A stretch of DNA of 64,000 nucleotides from Anaerolineales bacterium (GCA_015075405.1 JABTUK010000001.1:1798001-1862000), one strand, 5' to 3'; counted from the first letter of the stretch, positions 41,302 to 49,187 are shown. The notes: generated by a model not told the origin, from the letters alone. Program-made: numbers and translations.

Positions 41302-41423
41302 TAGATATTTCTCCTTTGATAACTAGATTTAACTTTGAATTGAACGAGTATTTTCCCCTGGAGTGGACTCCTCGTTACGAAACTGTCTTACTGATAAGTG
41401 TTCACTGATTACTTTTCATTCTC

Positions 41424-41846
41424 TTATTGCCCCGGCGCGGGGATAACGCCCAATTGTTGCAGCATGCCCAATTGGTCGAATTCCGCCCATCGTTCCACAA
41501 TTCGGCCACTGGCAATCCGATCAACGACGGTAGCCGTGATGGTGTACCGCTTGCCTGTGGCGGGTATCCCCATCAGCTCACCCTGGTGTGTGCCGCGAGA
41601 CGTAATCCGGGTAGCCACCTTATCGCCATCGGCAATTTGATTTTCAACTGTATCCTGGATATCAGGAAAGGCCGAGCGAAACATAAGCCCCACTTGCCGA
41701 TAGCTTTCCGGGTTTAACGGCCCAGGCATACCGGGGAAATGGGCTACAAACTCCGGGGATAGCAGCTCCCGGCCAATGGTCTCCAGGTCGCCCTGGCTAA
41801 ATAATTCAAAGAATCGGCGGGCAATGGCTTTATTTTGGTCGGACAT
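41424..41846 (-). CDS. SnoaL-like ester cyclase-family protein
   Basis: 140 residues from the ATG at 41846 (GGAGGA upstream). Motifs: SDQNKAIARRFFELFSQGD, FVAHFPGMPGPLNPESYRQVG, GTHQGELMGIPATGKRYTI and MLQQLGVIPAPGQ. It lies 17 bp downstream of the monooxygenase-like gene (41864-42157), so the two are co-transcribed. Confidence 0.87.
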   Translation of the reverse strand: MSDQNKAIARRFFELFSQGDLETIGRELLSPEFVAHFPGMPGPLNPESYRQVGLMFRSAFPDIQDTVENQIADGDKVATRITSRGTHQGELMGIPATGKRYTITATVVDRIASGRIVERWAEFDQLGMLQQLGVIPAPGQ

Positions 41847-41863
41847 AAAATTATCCTCCACCT

Positions 41864-42157
41864 CTAAGATTTGACGCTGACTTCATAGGTTTCACGTGCC
41901 GGCGGCGCGGCAAAGAGGTCTTTGAACTTGCCGACCTGCTCCTGATAGTAGCCGCTCCTCTCGTTGGCATCGGCGTCCGCTTCGCTCTCCCAAAAACCGA
42001 TGGCCAGACCCTTGCCGGTGGCCCGGTCGGTGAGGAGATACATATCCTTAAAGCCTTTTTGGGCCTTGGCCGCCGGAATAACACTCTCCGCAAAAAGCTT
42101 GATAGCGTCATCGAGCCGGTCAAGTTTCATTTGAGTTACAGTTACCCGAGCAAACAT
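41864..42157 (-). CDS. antibiotic biosynthesis monooxygenase (ABM)-like protein
   Basis: 97-residue dimeric alpha-beta barrel: ARVTVTQMKLDRLDDAIKLF, IPAAKAQKGFKDMYLLTDR and AIGFWESEADADANERSG. ABM proteins are cofactor-free oxygenases, heme-degrading enzymes or stress-related dimers. It is co-directional with the SnoaL-like genes on both sides. Confidence 0.85.
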   Translation of the reverse strand: MFARVTVTQMKLDRLDDAIKLFAESVIPAAKAQKGFKDMYLLTDRATGKGLAIGFWESEADADANERSGYYQEQVGKFKDLFAAPPARETYEVSVKS

Positions 42158-42230
42158 AATTTATTTTTCTCCTGTTCTGTCATAAATTGAATAAAAATGG
42201 GGAGGGCGATATTAGTCCTCGCTCCCTGTT

Positions 42231-42521
42231 TTAGCTCTCCAGGTGATAAAATTCGCGCCGCCCCGATTCGACCAGCGGCAGCATACGGTTGAACCACTCG
42301 CCAAATTCAGGCATGCCAAAAATTTGGACCGTCAGTTGCTCCCAGTCGGCCAGGCTCGACACTTCAACTTCGGTTACAACCGTGAAGAAGGGGCCGCTGG
42401 CATCGGTCAGAATCCGATAGGTGCGGTCTTGCCCCAATTTGGGAAAAGTTTCTTTAAGCAACGCGACCAGTTCATTTCCCCGGCCATATTTGGCTTGAAA
42501 TATATCGCGTACAACCAACAT
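42231..42521 (-). CDS. NIPSNAP/ABM-like dimeric barrel protein
   Basis: 96 residues, GGAGG before the ATG. VVRDIFQAKYGRGNELVALLKE, GPFFTVVTEVEVSSLADWEQLT and MPEFGEWFNRMLPLVESGRREFYHLE fit a NIPSNAP-like barrel. The function is unknown, and it lies between two other small genes on the same strand. Confidence 0.8.
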   Translation of the reverse strand: MLVVRDIFQAKYGRGNELVALLKETFPKLGQDRTYRILTDASGPFFTVVTEVEVSSLADWEQLTVQIFGMPEFGEWFNRMLPLVESGRREFYHLES

Positions 42522-42537
42522 GATGAATACCTCCGTG

Positions 42538-42798
42538 CTAACAAAAAATGTTTTGATTATAAATTGCGGAAACCGACCGCAATGGTTCTAAACCAGGGGC
42601 CGCGTTCAGGTATGCCGCCACCACACTGGTTACTGTCGCCTGGGTGAGCAGGCTCAGGGCGTTCTCGCCGGATGAGGTCACCATCAGCACCCGCAGCGGC
42701 GTGCCCTGGTAAATGTGGTTGAGCATGGCCAACTCAGTCTGGTAGTCTTCATTCTGAACGGAGTAAAAGAGGTCGCTTTTGAAAGGAGGATTAACCAT
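42538..42798 (-). pseudogene. N-terminal fragment of a DUF3419/BtaA-like SAM-dependent transferase
   Basis: 86 residues from an ATG with AAGGAGAG upstream: SDLFYSVQNEDYQTELAMLN, then RVLMVTSSGENALSLLTQATV. This matches the beginning of DUF3419 proteins (3-amino-3-carboxypropyl transferase relatives of BtaA), which are normally about 350 residues or more. The SAM-site segment that usually reads DLNPAQ is degenerate (YLNAAPG), and the frame stops shortly after (NQNIFC). The rest of the gene is missing. Confidence 0.7.
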
Positions 42799-42819
42799 CG
42801 CCTCTCTCCTTTGAGGTGT

Positions 42820-42898
42820 AACGTAGTTTGACCTCTTGTGGGCGGGCACAAGGTTTTTCAAATAACGTAGTTTAAGCCCCTTGTGGGCGGGCACAAGG
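42820..42898. repeat. 34/35-bp direct repeat in a gene leader
   Basis: AACGTAGTTTGACCTCTTGT (42820 on) and AACGTAGTTTAAGCCCCTTG (42864 on) each continue into TGTGGGCGGGCACAAGG, with 10 bp between the copies. Each copy contains a small hairpin, CTTGTGgGCGGGCACAAG. The repeat lies just upstream of the truncated DUF3419 gene. Confidence 0.75.
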
Positions 42899-43005
42899 CC
42901 CTATGCTACGGCCTTATTTGAAGTATTGACTTTAACTTCATCCGAGAGCAAGTGCAGCAGCGGAGAGGATGAAAAGATCTGGAGCGCAAAAGCTAAGCTT
43001 TTGTA

Positions 43006-43422
43006 CTATAGTTCCGGCAGCAAGCCGATGGCGCGCAGCGCGCCGGCTAAATCCCAGACGTGCAGGCCGCGGACAATCTGGCAGTTATGGATGGTGAAGA
43101 AGGTCGTCCCGCGAATCTTTATCACCCGGCCGGTTGACGGAATATTTAACAGCTTGCCTTTGTGAGTGCCCTGGCCAATCCAGGCCAGAGCAGCCCGGTT
43201 ATCCTGGACAATCAGCGAGTCCATCGTAATGTGCAGATCCGGGAAGGCTTGCAGGTAAAAACTCATCGTTTGGCGGATATCCTCCCGGCCACGGCGGGGA
43301 GTTGAGTAGGCTACGTCCTCTCCTTCATAATCGGGAGCATAAAAAGCGGCAATCCGGTCGAGGTCGTGGGCGTTCCAGGCGGCGACTAAATCGTTGACCA
43401 GTTGAGTGGTTTGTTCAGACAT
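43006..43422 (-). CDS. SnoaL-like ester cyclase-family protein
   Basis: 138 residues, GGAG before the ATG. Motifs: QTTQLVNDLVAAWNAHDLDRI, RRGREDIRQTMSFYLQAFPDLHITMDSL and GTHKGKLLNIPSTGRVIKI. Its C-terminus (ALRAIGLLPEL) diverges from the LGxIPxPGQ end of the paralogues. It is the first gene downstream of the STAND regulator, separated from it by a terminator. Confidence 0.86.
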   Translation of the reverse strand: MSEQTTQLVNDLVAAWNAHDLDRIAAFYAPDYEGEDVAYSTPRRGREDIRQTMSFYLQAFPDLHITMDSLIVQDNRAALAWIGQGTHKGKLLNIPSTGRVIKIRGTTFFTIHNCQIVRGLHVWDLAGALRAIGLLPEL

Positions 43423-43501
43423 AAGGAAACTCCGGCAATGGGGGTAACGGATGCGGACTTGCTTGTGGTAAGGGAGTTGTTGGCCTACAGCGTTACCAGA
43501 A

Positions 43502-43540
43502 ATAAAAAACTACAATCATCAAAGCTGATAATTGTAGTTT
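43502..43540 (-). terminator. intrinsic terminator of the STAND regulator gene
   Basis: AAACTACAAT...ATTGTAGTTT with inner ATCA/TGAT pairs around AAGC forms a stem of about 14 bp. On the minus strand it is followed by a T-rich run (TTTTTTATT). It separates the regulator gene from the SnoaL-like genes, which must therefore have their own promoter. Confidence 0.7.
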
Positions 43541-43554
43541 ATTGAATCTGGTGT

Positions 43555-43650
43555 TCACTTTCCAGACCAAAAAGTGCTCACTTTTTGCTCATTTTTGTAG
43601 GAAAGGCTAAGGCTAAGATTAACGCTCAGCCTCAGCCTTAGCCTTAGTCT
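43555..43650. repeat. 42-bp dispersed repeat copy and AAGGCTA hairpin
   Basis: 43555-43596 matches 35737-35778 (TCACTTTCCAG, CCAAAAAGTGCTCACTTTTT, GCTCATTTT), differing at about one base. It contains an internal AAAAAGTG/CACTTTTT hairpin. Right after it, 43607-43650 is a hairpin of AAGGCTA words like that at 30345-30477. Confidence 0.75.
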
Positions 43651-43656
43651 ACCTCT

Positions 43657-45786
43657 CTATCCGCCGATTTCTCGCTGCCACAGCATCTGAGTCAGTTGTT
43701 CCATGCCGGTTTTTAAGTGGCGGCGAAAGGTGCTAAAAGGCAAATCTAATAATTCGGCGGCCTGTTCCTGGGTAGGGGCGGGGTGAAAATAGGTGTGGTG
43801 CAGTGCCTGGTAAAATTTTCGCTGGCGGGGGGAGGTTTGCAATTTGTCGGCGGCTTCTTTGACAATGGTTTGCAGGATGGCAATCCGTTTCGCTTCGTCG
43901 GCAGTGGGGCCGGTCTGCTCGGCCACCAGCCGCGACCAGAGGAGGGGATTGTACTTCAAGGTATCGGGCCGGGTTGCCCTGAAATCGCGCAGCAGGTCGC
44001 GCACCGCCGTTTCAAATTCGGGCTGGCTTAGCACCACCAGCGCGGGTTTGGCCGATGGGGGAGATGGAGGCTGGGGGGTGGTGGCAATTTCTCGACCGGC
44101 CAGCAAATCCAGCCAGGCAATGGGCGGCACAGCGCGCCAATCGTGGCCGTATACCCCGTAGCGATGTCCGCCTATTTCAAAATCCGCGTCTGGCAGGCGG
44201 GCCAGGTCAGCATAGGTAAAAACGGGCAGCCAAAAATCAGGGTTGCGGCAGGGCAAAAAGGTATAGGCCAGGCCCGGCGTGGTTAAGTAATGCTGGACCA
44301 TGGCAATAAAAATATGGCTCTGGGCGGTGGAAACTGCCTGGTAATTGTCGCGAGCCAGCCAGAAACGAAACAGGGTGGCGATTTCGCCAGGCCGCAGCGG
44401 GGCGTGGCTTTGCAAATATTGCCAGGCTGCCTGCGCTGCCGGATCGAGATTCAAATCTTCGGCGCTGGCGCGATGCAAGGCCAGCAGCATGAGAAAACCA
44501 ACAGCTTGCTGCTTGACATCACGCAAAACAAGTACGCTTTCTGGCTGGCGCGAGAACCAGTGGGCAGCCAACCGGGCCGACTCTTCGCCTTCGTGCTGCC
44601 GCACCATCTCCAGCAAAATCGGCCAGTCGGGCGGGCGGGCAATATCGCTAAGCAGGCCGACTTCTTCGGACCACTGCGCCTGTAACTGCATAAAAAAAGG
44701 CCGCACCACCGGATTATAGCGATGCAGATAGAGGTATTCCACCAAAATTGCCTGCTGCTCTTGACTGTTGGCCGACTGGAGGCGGGCCGTATAATAGGTG
44801 CGGGCGCGGTGGTGTAGTTCGGCGTACCAGTCGGGATTGCGCCAGCGCACGTCGGCGGCCAGGGTCTCGCGGGCCAAATCATGGGGAAAAAGCCCGGTCG
44901 GGCCAGACTCAATACAGGATAGACTGCGCAGCCATTCAAATAATTCATGAACGTCGGGCATGCCCAACATCGCCGTCAGTAGCGCTTCGGTGGTTAGATG
45001 GACCAGGGCGCAGGCTTCCAGGGCGGCGCGATGAGCCGGGCCAGGCACTTTTTGGACCAACTGCTCCAGCAGCACCTTGATGACATCGGGGGCAACTTCC
45101 GGTTTGAAGATGCGCAGGCTGTCGCCGCGTTGGGCAAAAACGTCGGCTACCAGTGAAAGGGCCAGGGGATGGCCGTACGTAAAATCCAAAATGGCTTGAT
45201 GGTGCCCCGGCGGAATTTCGCGCTTGCTCAGGTAGGCCCGGCTCTCTGCGGGGCTAAAATTACGCAAGGGGATGGTGCGAATGAGGCTTTGCCAGCCGGC
45301 ATCGGCGGCCCAGGCGGATGAGGGCGGGTACTGGCCGGCCATCACCACCAGGACATCCTCTGGCAACTGCGGTAAAAAAACTTCCCGCAACCAGGCATCC
45401 AGCGGGGCCAGTTTTTCGTAAGTATCAATCAGAATAACGTGGCGCTGTGACCAGGCGGCCATGTGTGGCAGGGCTAAGGTGGGGGGAGCGAGGCCCAAAG
45501 CAGTTTGCAGGGCCGTTAAAAATGACTCGGGGGCAGGCTCGATGTTGCGGGCATCGAGATGGATGGCGGGGATGTTTTGCTCGTCGCAAATATAAGCAAA
45601 CTCGCCCATCAGCGAGGTTTTGCCGACGCCGCCGGGACCAAAGATGTAGAGGATGAAGAAAGGCAGTTCAGACGCGGTGAGGGCCGTTTGAAACAAGGCC
45701 CGCTCCACCTCTCGCCCGGCAAACCGGCGATGGCGCGCTAAACTCAGGCGATCTGCCAGTCGTGATGACACGTTCTGTCCCCCCAC
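43657..45786 (-). CDS. STAND-class ATPase with C-terminal sigma-70-region-4-like HTH
   Basis: 709 residues; a GTG at 45771 with GGGGGA 6 nt upstream is an alternative start. The N-terminal NTPase has the P-loop FGPGGVGKTSLMGEF (about 49-63), Walker B-like HVILIDTYEKL and the GHPLALSLVADVF signature of STAND/AP-ATPases. A helical middle follows (about 250-600). The C-terminal helix-turn-helix (AAELLDLPFSTFRRHLKTGMEQL) resembles sigma-70 region 4. Such proteins are ligand-gated transcription regulators. Its place at the head of the SnoaL-rich cluster suggests that it controls those genes, which is an inference. Confidence 0.87.
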   Translation of the reverse strand: MGGQNVSSRLADRLSLARHRRFAGREVERALFQTALTASELPFFILYIFGPGGVGKTSLMGEFAYICDEQNIPAIHLDARNIEPAPESFLTALQTALGLAPPTLALPHMAAWSQRHVILIDTYEKLAPLDAWLREVFLPQLPEDVLVVMAGQYPPSSAWAADAGWQSLIRTIPLRNFSPAESRAYLSKREIPPGHHQAILDFTYGHPLALSLVADVFAQRGDSLRIFKPEVAPDVIKVLLEQLVQKVPGPAHRAALEACALVHLTTEALLTAMLGMPDVHELFEWLRSLSCIESGPTGLFPHDLARETLAADVRWRNPDWYAELHHRARTYYTARLQSANSQEQQAILVEYLYLHRYNPVVRPFFMQLQAQWSEEVGLLSDIARPPDWPILLEMVRQHEGEESARLAAHWFSRQPESVLVLRDVKQQAVGFLMLLALHRASAEDLNLDPAAQAAWQYLQSHAPLRPGEIATLFRFWLARDNYQAVSTAQSHIFIAMVQHYLTTPGLAYTFLPCRNPDFWLPVFTYADLARLPDADFEIGGHRYGVYGHDWRAVPPIAWLDLLAGREIATTPQPPSPPSAKPALVVLSQPEFETAVRDLLRDFRATRPDTLKYNPLLWSRLVAEQTGPTADEAKRIAILQTIVKEAADKLQTSPRQRKFYQALHHTYFHPAPTQEQAAELLDLPFSTFRRHLKTGMEQLTQMLWQREIGG

Positions 45787-45885
45787 TTACCGCCACGGTC
45801 TCAATGTGTCCAGGTAGACTTGATTGGTTGAATTATACTCTATTTAGGGGTGGGTGGCAATAGTTAGAAAGGAGGTGGTTTTAAA

Positions 45886-45950
45886 GAATGGCGAATGGAC
45901 GAATGGCGAATGATAATTCTGATTCGCCATTCGCCCATTCGCAAAAAGGA
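45886..45950. repeat. hairpin of GAATGGC words
   Basis: AATGGCGAATGGACGAATGG and CGCCATTCGCCCATTCGC arms lie between the regulator gene and the EamA transporter gene. Confidence 0.7.
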
Positions 45951-45985
45951 CTGACAATTTTTTGTCGCTGTAAAAGCCTAAGTGC

Positions 45986-46903
45986 CTACGGCCTCACGGC
46001 CACATCGGTGGGGCGCTGCCAACTGACGGCTCTGAAAACGCCGTTGACAATCATGACCCCCAGTAAAATCAAGGCGCAGCCGAGGTAGGCGTTCCAGCTT
46101 AACGTCTCGCCCAGCACCACGACGCCTAAAATCACGCCGAAGACAGGCACAAGATAAGTCACCATCGAGACATAAGTGGCGCTGACGCGTTCTATCAGCA
46201 GGTAGTAAATCACAAAAGCCAGGGCTGTTCCAAAAACCGATAGGGCTATTAGTGAGCCAAGCGCCGCCCACGAGGGCATCGGCAAAGTGAATGGCTGCTC
46301 GACAAGCAAGGACAGGGGCAGCAGAAATAGCGCTGCTAAAAGAAGCTGGGTAGTTGGCCCTACCAACGGCGGCAGTCCACGCACATGGCGGCGGGTATAA
46401 ATGATTGCCACCCCATAACAGACTGAGGCCAGGGTAACAGCCAGCAGACCCCAGGTAGTTGCGCGCACTCCGGCCAATAATGAAGGTCCAATCAAAACCA
46501 ACAGGCCGCCAAAGCCAATCATCGTTCCTACCCCTTTGGTCGGGGTTAAGCGATCATCCGTGGTAAAGAGGTGAGCCAGCACCAGGGTAAACAGAGGGGT
46601 GGTGCCATTGAGAATGGCTGCCAGGCCGCTATCAATGTACTGCTCACCCCAGCCAAACAACACAAAGGGAATCGCATTCTGCACCAGGGCGACGACAGCC
46701 AAATGCCACCAGATGGGGCCAAACGGCAGTAACTTGCGGCCCTGGGCGCGCAAAATCAGGTAAAGAAAAACCCCGGCAATCCCCACTCGCCCCAGCATCA
46801 AGGTTAGCGGCGGAATTTCGGCTACGGCAACTTTGATAAATAAAAATGACGGCCCCCACAGGGCAGCCAGAAATAACAACCATAAAAAGTTTCGTGGTTT
46901 CAC
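45986..46903 (-). CDS. EamA/DMT-family transporter
   Basis: 305-residue inner-membrane protein with about ten helices in two EamA halves (LWLLFLAALWGPSFLFIKVA and the second half from about residue 150). The first-half signature PFVLFGWGEQYIDSGLAAILNGTTPLF is typical of RhaT/YdcZ-type metabolite exporters. The start is GTG at 46903 with AGGAG upstream. The substrate is not predictable. A DinB-like gene lies 4 bp upstream in the same operon. Confidence 0.9.
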   Translation of the reverse strand: MKPRNFLWLLFLAALWGPSFLFIKVAVAEIPPLTLMLGRVGIAGVFLYLILRAQGRKLLPFGPIWWHLAVVALVQNAIPFVLFGWGEQYIDSGLAAILNGTTPLFTLVLAHLFTTDDRLTPTKGVGTMIGFGGLLVLIGPSLLAGVRATTWGLLAVTLASVCYGVAIIYTRRHVRGLPPLVGPTTQLLLAALFLLPLSLLVEQPFTLPMPSWAALGSLIALSVFGTALAFVIYYLLIERVSATYVSMVTYLVPVFGVILGVVVLGETLSWNAYLGCALILLGVMIVNGVFRAVSWQRPTDVAVRP

Positions 46904-46907
46904 AAAA

Positions 46908-47390
46908 TTACTCCTGTTTTAACCAAATCTCGTAGTTAGTTTGCATCTGGGCCAGATGCTCCGGGATGTGCCGCTCGTAGACGTCCAGCCAATCGTCCAT
47001 GGTCATCAGGCCATTTTCGGAATGGTGGACGGTGTTGGCCCAAACGGTCTCCGGCAAGGAGAGAATCAATTGGTAGGTGTTGTGGCGCAACCACTTGAAC
47101 AGCTCCAAAGCATCGGTGGTGCTCTGTTGGTGATAATTCAGCGCGACAGCCCAGCCTTGCTCATCATAACCCAACACGGCCTGGCCGGGTTCGGCGATGA
47201 AGCGGCGGCAGCGAATAAAGCTGTTGGCTTCACTGTCGGCGATGTGGACAATGATTTCGTGGATGGTCCAGAAATGGGGCGCGGGTCTAAAATGCCACAT
47301 CTCCACCGGAAACTGTTTCAATCCCTCGGTGAGTAGCTCATAAGCCCGCCCGTAAGACTCAATCTTTTGCGCTCGCGTTTGGTTGGTCAC
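46908..47390 (-). CDS. DinB-like metal-binding protein
   Basis: 160 residues from the GTG at 47390, which has AAGGGGGA 6 nt upstream. A longer frame would run into a repeat hairpin. DinB_2 features: WHFRPAPHFWTIHEIIVHIADSEANSF, LNYHQQSTTDALELFKWLRH, and DWLDVYERHIPEHLAQM, giving three metal-binding histidines. It is coupled to the transporter gene downstream (4-bp gap). Confidence 0.86.
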   Translation of the reverse strand: MTNQTRAQKIESYGRAYELLTEGLKQFPVEMWHFRPAPHFWTIHEIIVHIADSEANSFIRCRRFIAEPGQAVLGYDEQGWAVALNYHQQSTTDALELFKWLRHNTYQLILSLPETVWANTVHHSENGLMTMDDWLDVYERHIPEHLAQMQTNYEIWLKQE

Positions 47391-47427
47391 AAAAAATCCC
47401 CCTTCAGCAAAAGCTGCCTGATTTCCC

Positions 47428-47462
47428 AACCTCGTTCCCAAACTGAGTTTGGGAACGAGGTT
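47428..47462. repeat. palindrome AACCTCGTTCCCAAACT...AGTTTGGGAACGAGGTT
   Basis: A 17-bp perfect inverted repeat with a 1-bp centre, just downstream of the small DUF2917-like gene. It may act as its terminator, although no T run follows. Confidence 0.7.
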
Positions 47463-47470
47463 GCTATTGT

Positions 47471-47797
47471 TTAGCAAAGGCTGCCTTGTGTTGGCGCTAA
47501 ATTTTTAAGCATGCTCTCCATACCCGGTGAGGCGGAGGCGCTGTCGCCCAGAACTTCCAAAATCAAAGGCGTCTGGCCCAGGGCCGAAACCAGGGCTGAG
47601 CCTTTAGCACCGACCAGCCACAACCGCTGGCCGTTGCCCAAGAAAATATCCTCACCGGCCACCGTTAACCAGGCCAGCCCGGAAACCACCTGAACTGCCC
47701 GGCTGGCTGTCGGCAAGCGAAAGACCTCGTCGTCGTGCAGCATCAGCCGAACAATGACGCCGGCTGGATTAGTCCCGTTTTTTGTTGCCAAGCTCAT
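47471..47797 (-). CDS. DUF2917-like small protein
   Basis: 108 residues from the ATG at 47797 (AAAGGGG upstream). The core VFRLPTASRAVQVVSGLAWLTVAGEDIFLGNGQRLWL matches the DUF2917 pattern, a small cupin-like beta domain with VxSGxAWLT and D..L..G. Its role is unknown. It is co-directional with the ParB-like and AsnC genes upstream. Confidence 0.78.
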   Translation of the reverse strand: MSLATKNGTNPAGVIVRLMLHDDEVFRLPTASRAVQVVSGLAWLTVAGEDIFLGNGQRLWLVGAKGSALVSALGQTPLILEVLGDSASASPGMESMLKNLAPTQGSLC

Positions 47798-47814
47798 CGA
47801 ATCACCCCTTTCGA

Positions 47815-48300
47815 TTAATGCAATTGCTGAGTAAAGGGAACGTCTGCCGGGAAAGGCGCCGGTAAAAGAGTGACACGCGCCTGAATGACAGACCAACCCA
47901 GATGGGCTGCCACCGAAACCCGGTGGTGCCCATTTTGCACAAAGTAAACATCCCCCCATTGATAGACCTCGATGGGCGGGAAGCCAGCCCCGGAGACCGC
48001 CAGGGTATAAATCAAACGCCAGCGTTCTTTGCTGCGTTCATCGCTGACACAGGGGAAAAAACGCTGGGTGTAGTCGCGGTGCCGCCCGGCGCTGCCGACG
48101 ATGTTTTTAAGCGGGACATCCTGCAAGCCCAAATACGTTACCTGTTCCGGTTGAATATTCCGGGCCAGTTCGTCGAGGGGCAATAAATGGGGCCGCCGGC
48201 GCGTAACCAGGCTGAGCATAATCTCCCAGAAACCTTTGCTTCTGGCGCGATTAAACTCGGCTTCACTTTGAATATAGGTGATTGTCCTCAGGTCTATCAT
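47815..48300 (-). CDS. ParB/Srx-like nuclease-fold protein
   Basis: 161 residues from the ATG at 48300, overlapping the 3' end of the AsnC-type gene by 38 nt. It ends with the ParB-like core PPIEVYQWGDVYFVQNGHHRVSVAAHLGWSVIQARV, where NGHHR is the nucleotide-binding box. The N-terminal part (RTITYIQSEAEFNRARSKGFWE) is conserved-looking but unassigned. There is no HTH, so it is not a chromosome-partition ParB. Confidence 0.78.
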   Translation of the reverse strand: MIDLRTITYIQSEAEFNRARSKGFWEIMLSLVTRRRPHLLPLDELARNIQPEQVTYLGLQDVPLKNIVGSAGRHRDYTQRFFPCVSDERSKERWRLIYTLAVSGAGFPPIEVYQWGDVYFVQNGHHRVSVAAHLGWSVIQARVTLLPAPFPADVPFTQQLH

Positions 48301-48766
48301 GGCTACAAGGCACAATGGGTGAACTTTCTTTAAAGGTTGACAGCACAATGCTGGTGACTGAACTGGAAACGGTGGCTTTGGAGCGAATCTTTTCAAGCAA
48401 CCTTTCCAACTCTTTGGGGCTGGCAGTACGAACCTTTAAAATATAACAATCCTCACCCGCCACCCCGTGGCACTCCAGCACATCCGGCTCGGTCCGGCAG
48501 ACCTCCATCACGCTCCGTTTGGTTTCCACATAACCCTCAGGCGTGGCGCCTACCGTCAGCCGGATAAACGCCATAATCGGTTTACCCACCGCCTCAGCAT
48601 TCACCACCGCCACATAGCCTTTGATGACCCCCTTTTTCTCCAGCTTTTTAACCCGCTCGTGGACCGTTGAAACGGTCAGGCCCACTTTTTCGGCCAGGGC
48701 AGCGTTGGAAAGGTGAGCATCTTCCTGAAGAAGCAAGATAATCTGGCGGTCAATATCGTCAATCAT
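48263..48766 (-). CDS. Lrp/AsnC-family transcriptional regulator
   Basis: 167 residues from the ATG at 48766. The N-terminal winged HTH (DDIDRQIILLLQEDAHLSNA, then VGLTVSTVHERVKKLEKKGVIKGY) and the C-terminal RAM/AsnC ligand domain (MEVCRTEPDVLECHGVAGEDCYILKVRT) are complete. Such regulators respond to amino acids and often repress themselves. Several inverted repeats lie upstream (48788-48832), a likely self-operator. Confidence 0.92.
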   Translation of the reverse strand: MIDDIDRQIILLLQEDAHLSNAALAEKVGLTVSTVHERVKKLEKKGVIKGYVAVVNAEAVGKPIMAFIRLTVGATPEGYVETKRSVMEVCRTEPDVLECHGVAGEDCYILKVRTASPKELERLLEKIRSKATVSSSVTSIVLSTFKESSPIVPCSHDRPEDNHLYSK

Positions 48767-48775
48767 TCGGTGCAA

Positions 48776-49057
48776 CCCTTATCTTACCGTAAAATTTACG
48801 TATAATAGTTAATTATACAGGAAATATTACGAGATAAACCGTGTTTTGTCAATAGACCAATCAAGCCAATTTAATCAAGCCAATTACGGAGTCCAAAGCT
48901 TGCTTTGGAAAGACCAAAATCATCATTAGAAACACATCCGATAATAAACCAGACTCGTCTCAAAAACCACCCAATTCTTGCTCTCTTCAGGCGGTTTGAT
49001 GGGCCGGAAAGTCAATTTGCCCATCCTGCCCGAAAATGCTAAAATATCTTTCACCAA
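48776..49057. other. spacer between the AsnC-type gene and tRNA-Gln
   Basis: It holds the AsnC-type promoter at its left end and a half-copy of the GGAGTCCAAAGCTTGCTTTGG repeat (48893-48913). The tRNA promoter region near 49030-49050 has AAAATATCTT. No coding sequence is supported. Confidence 0.5.
48788..48832 (-). promoter_or_regulatory. promoter and operator-like inverted repeats of the AsnC-type gene
   Basis: CGTAAAATTTACG (48788-48800) and GTATAATAGTTAATTATAC (48800-48818) are abutting inverted repeats. A further half-site, CGTAATATTTCC, is read on the minus strand at 48820-48832. On the minus strand TGTATAAT (48813-48820) is a good extended -10 box about 45 bp upstream of the start codon. 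Arrays of AT-rich dyads are typical of Lrp-family autoregulation. Confidence 0.6.
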
Positions 49058-49128
49058 TGGGGAGTCGTCTAATGGTAGGACTGCAGATTCTGGATCTGCC
49101 TGTTGGGGTTCGAATCCCTGCTCCCCAG
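49058..49128 (+). tRNA. tRNA-Gln (anticodon CUG)
   Basis: 71-nt cloverleaf. Acceptor stem TGGGGAG/CTCCCCA, D arm with AATGGTAGGA, anticodon stem GCAGA/TCTGC around loop TTCTGGA (anticodon CTG at 49090-49092), T loop TTCGAAT and discriminator G. The CCA end is not encoded. The U1:A72 weak first pair is a known glutamine identity feature. It stands alone upstream of an exported-protein gene. Confidence 0.95.
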
Positions 49129-49187
49129 TAAAAAAGTTCTGTAGGGCAAGATAGCCTCTTGCCCTACTTTTTTTTAGTAGAACCTAT

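Noticed and set aside
49058..49128. Reading the tRNA as tRNA-Trp because of the CTGGA loop
   Set aside because: The seven-base loop TTCTGGA places CTG, not CCA, at the anticodon, and the weak U1:A72 pair fits glutamine.
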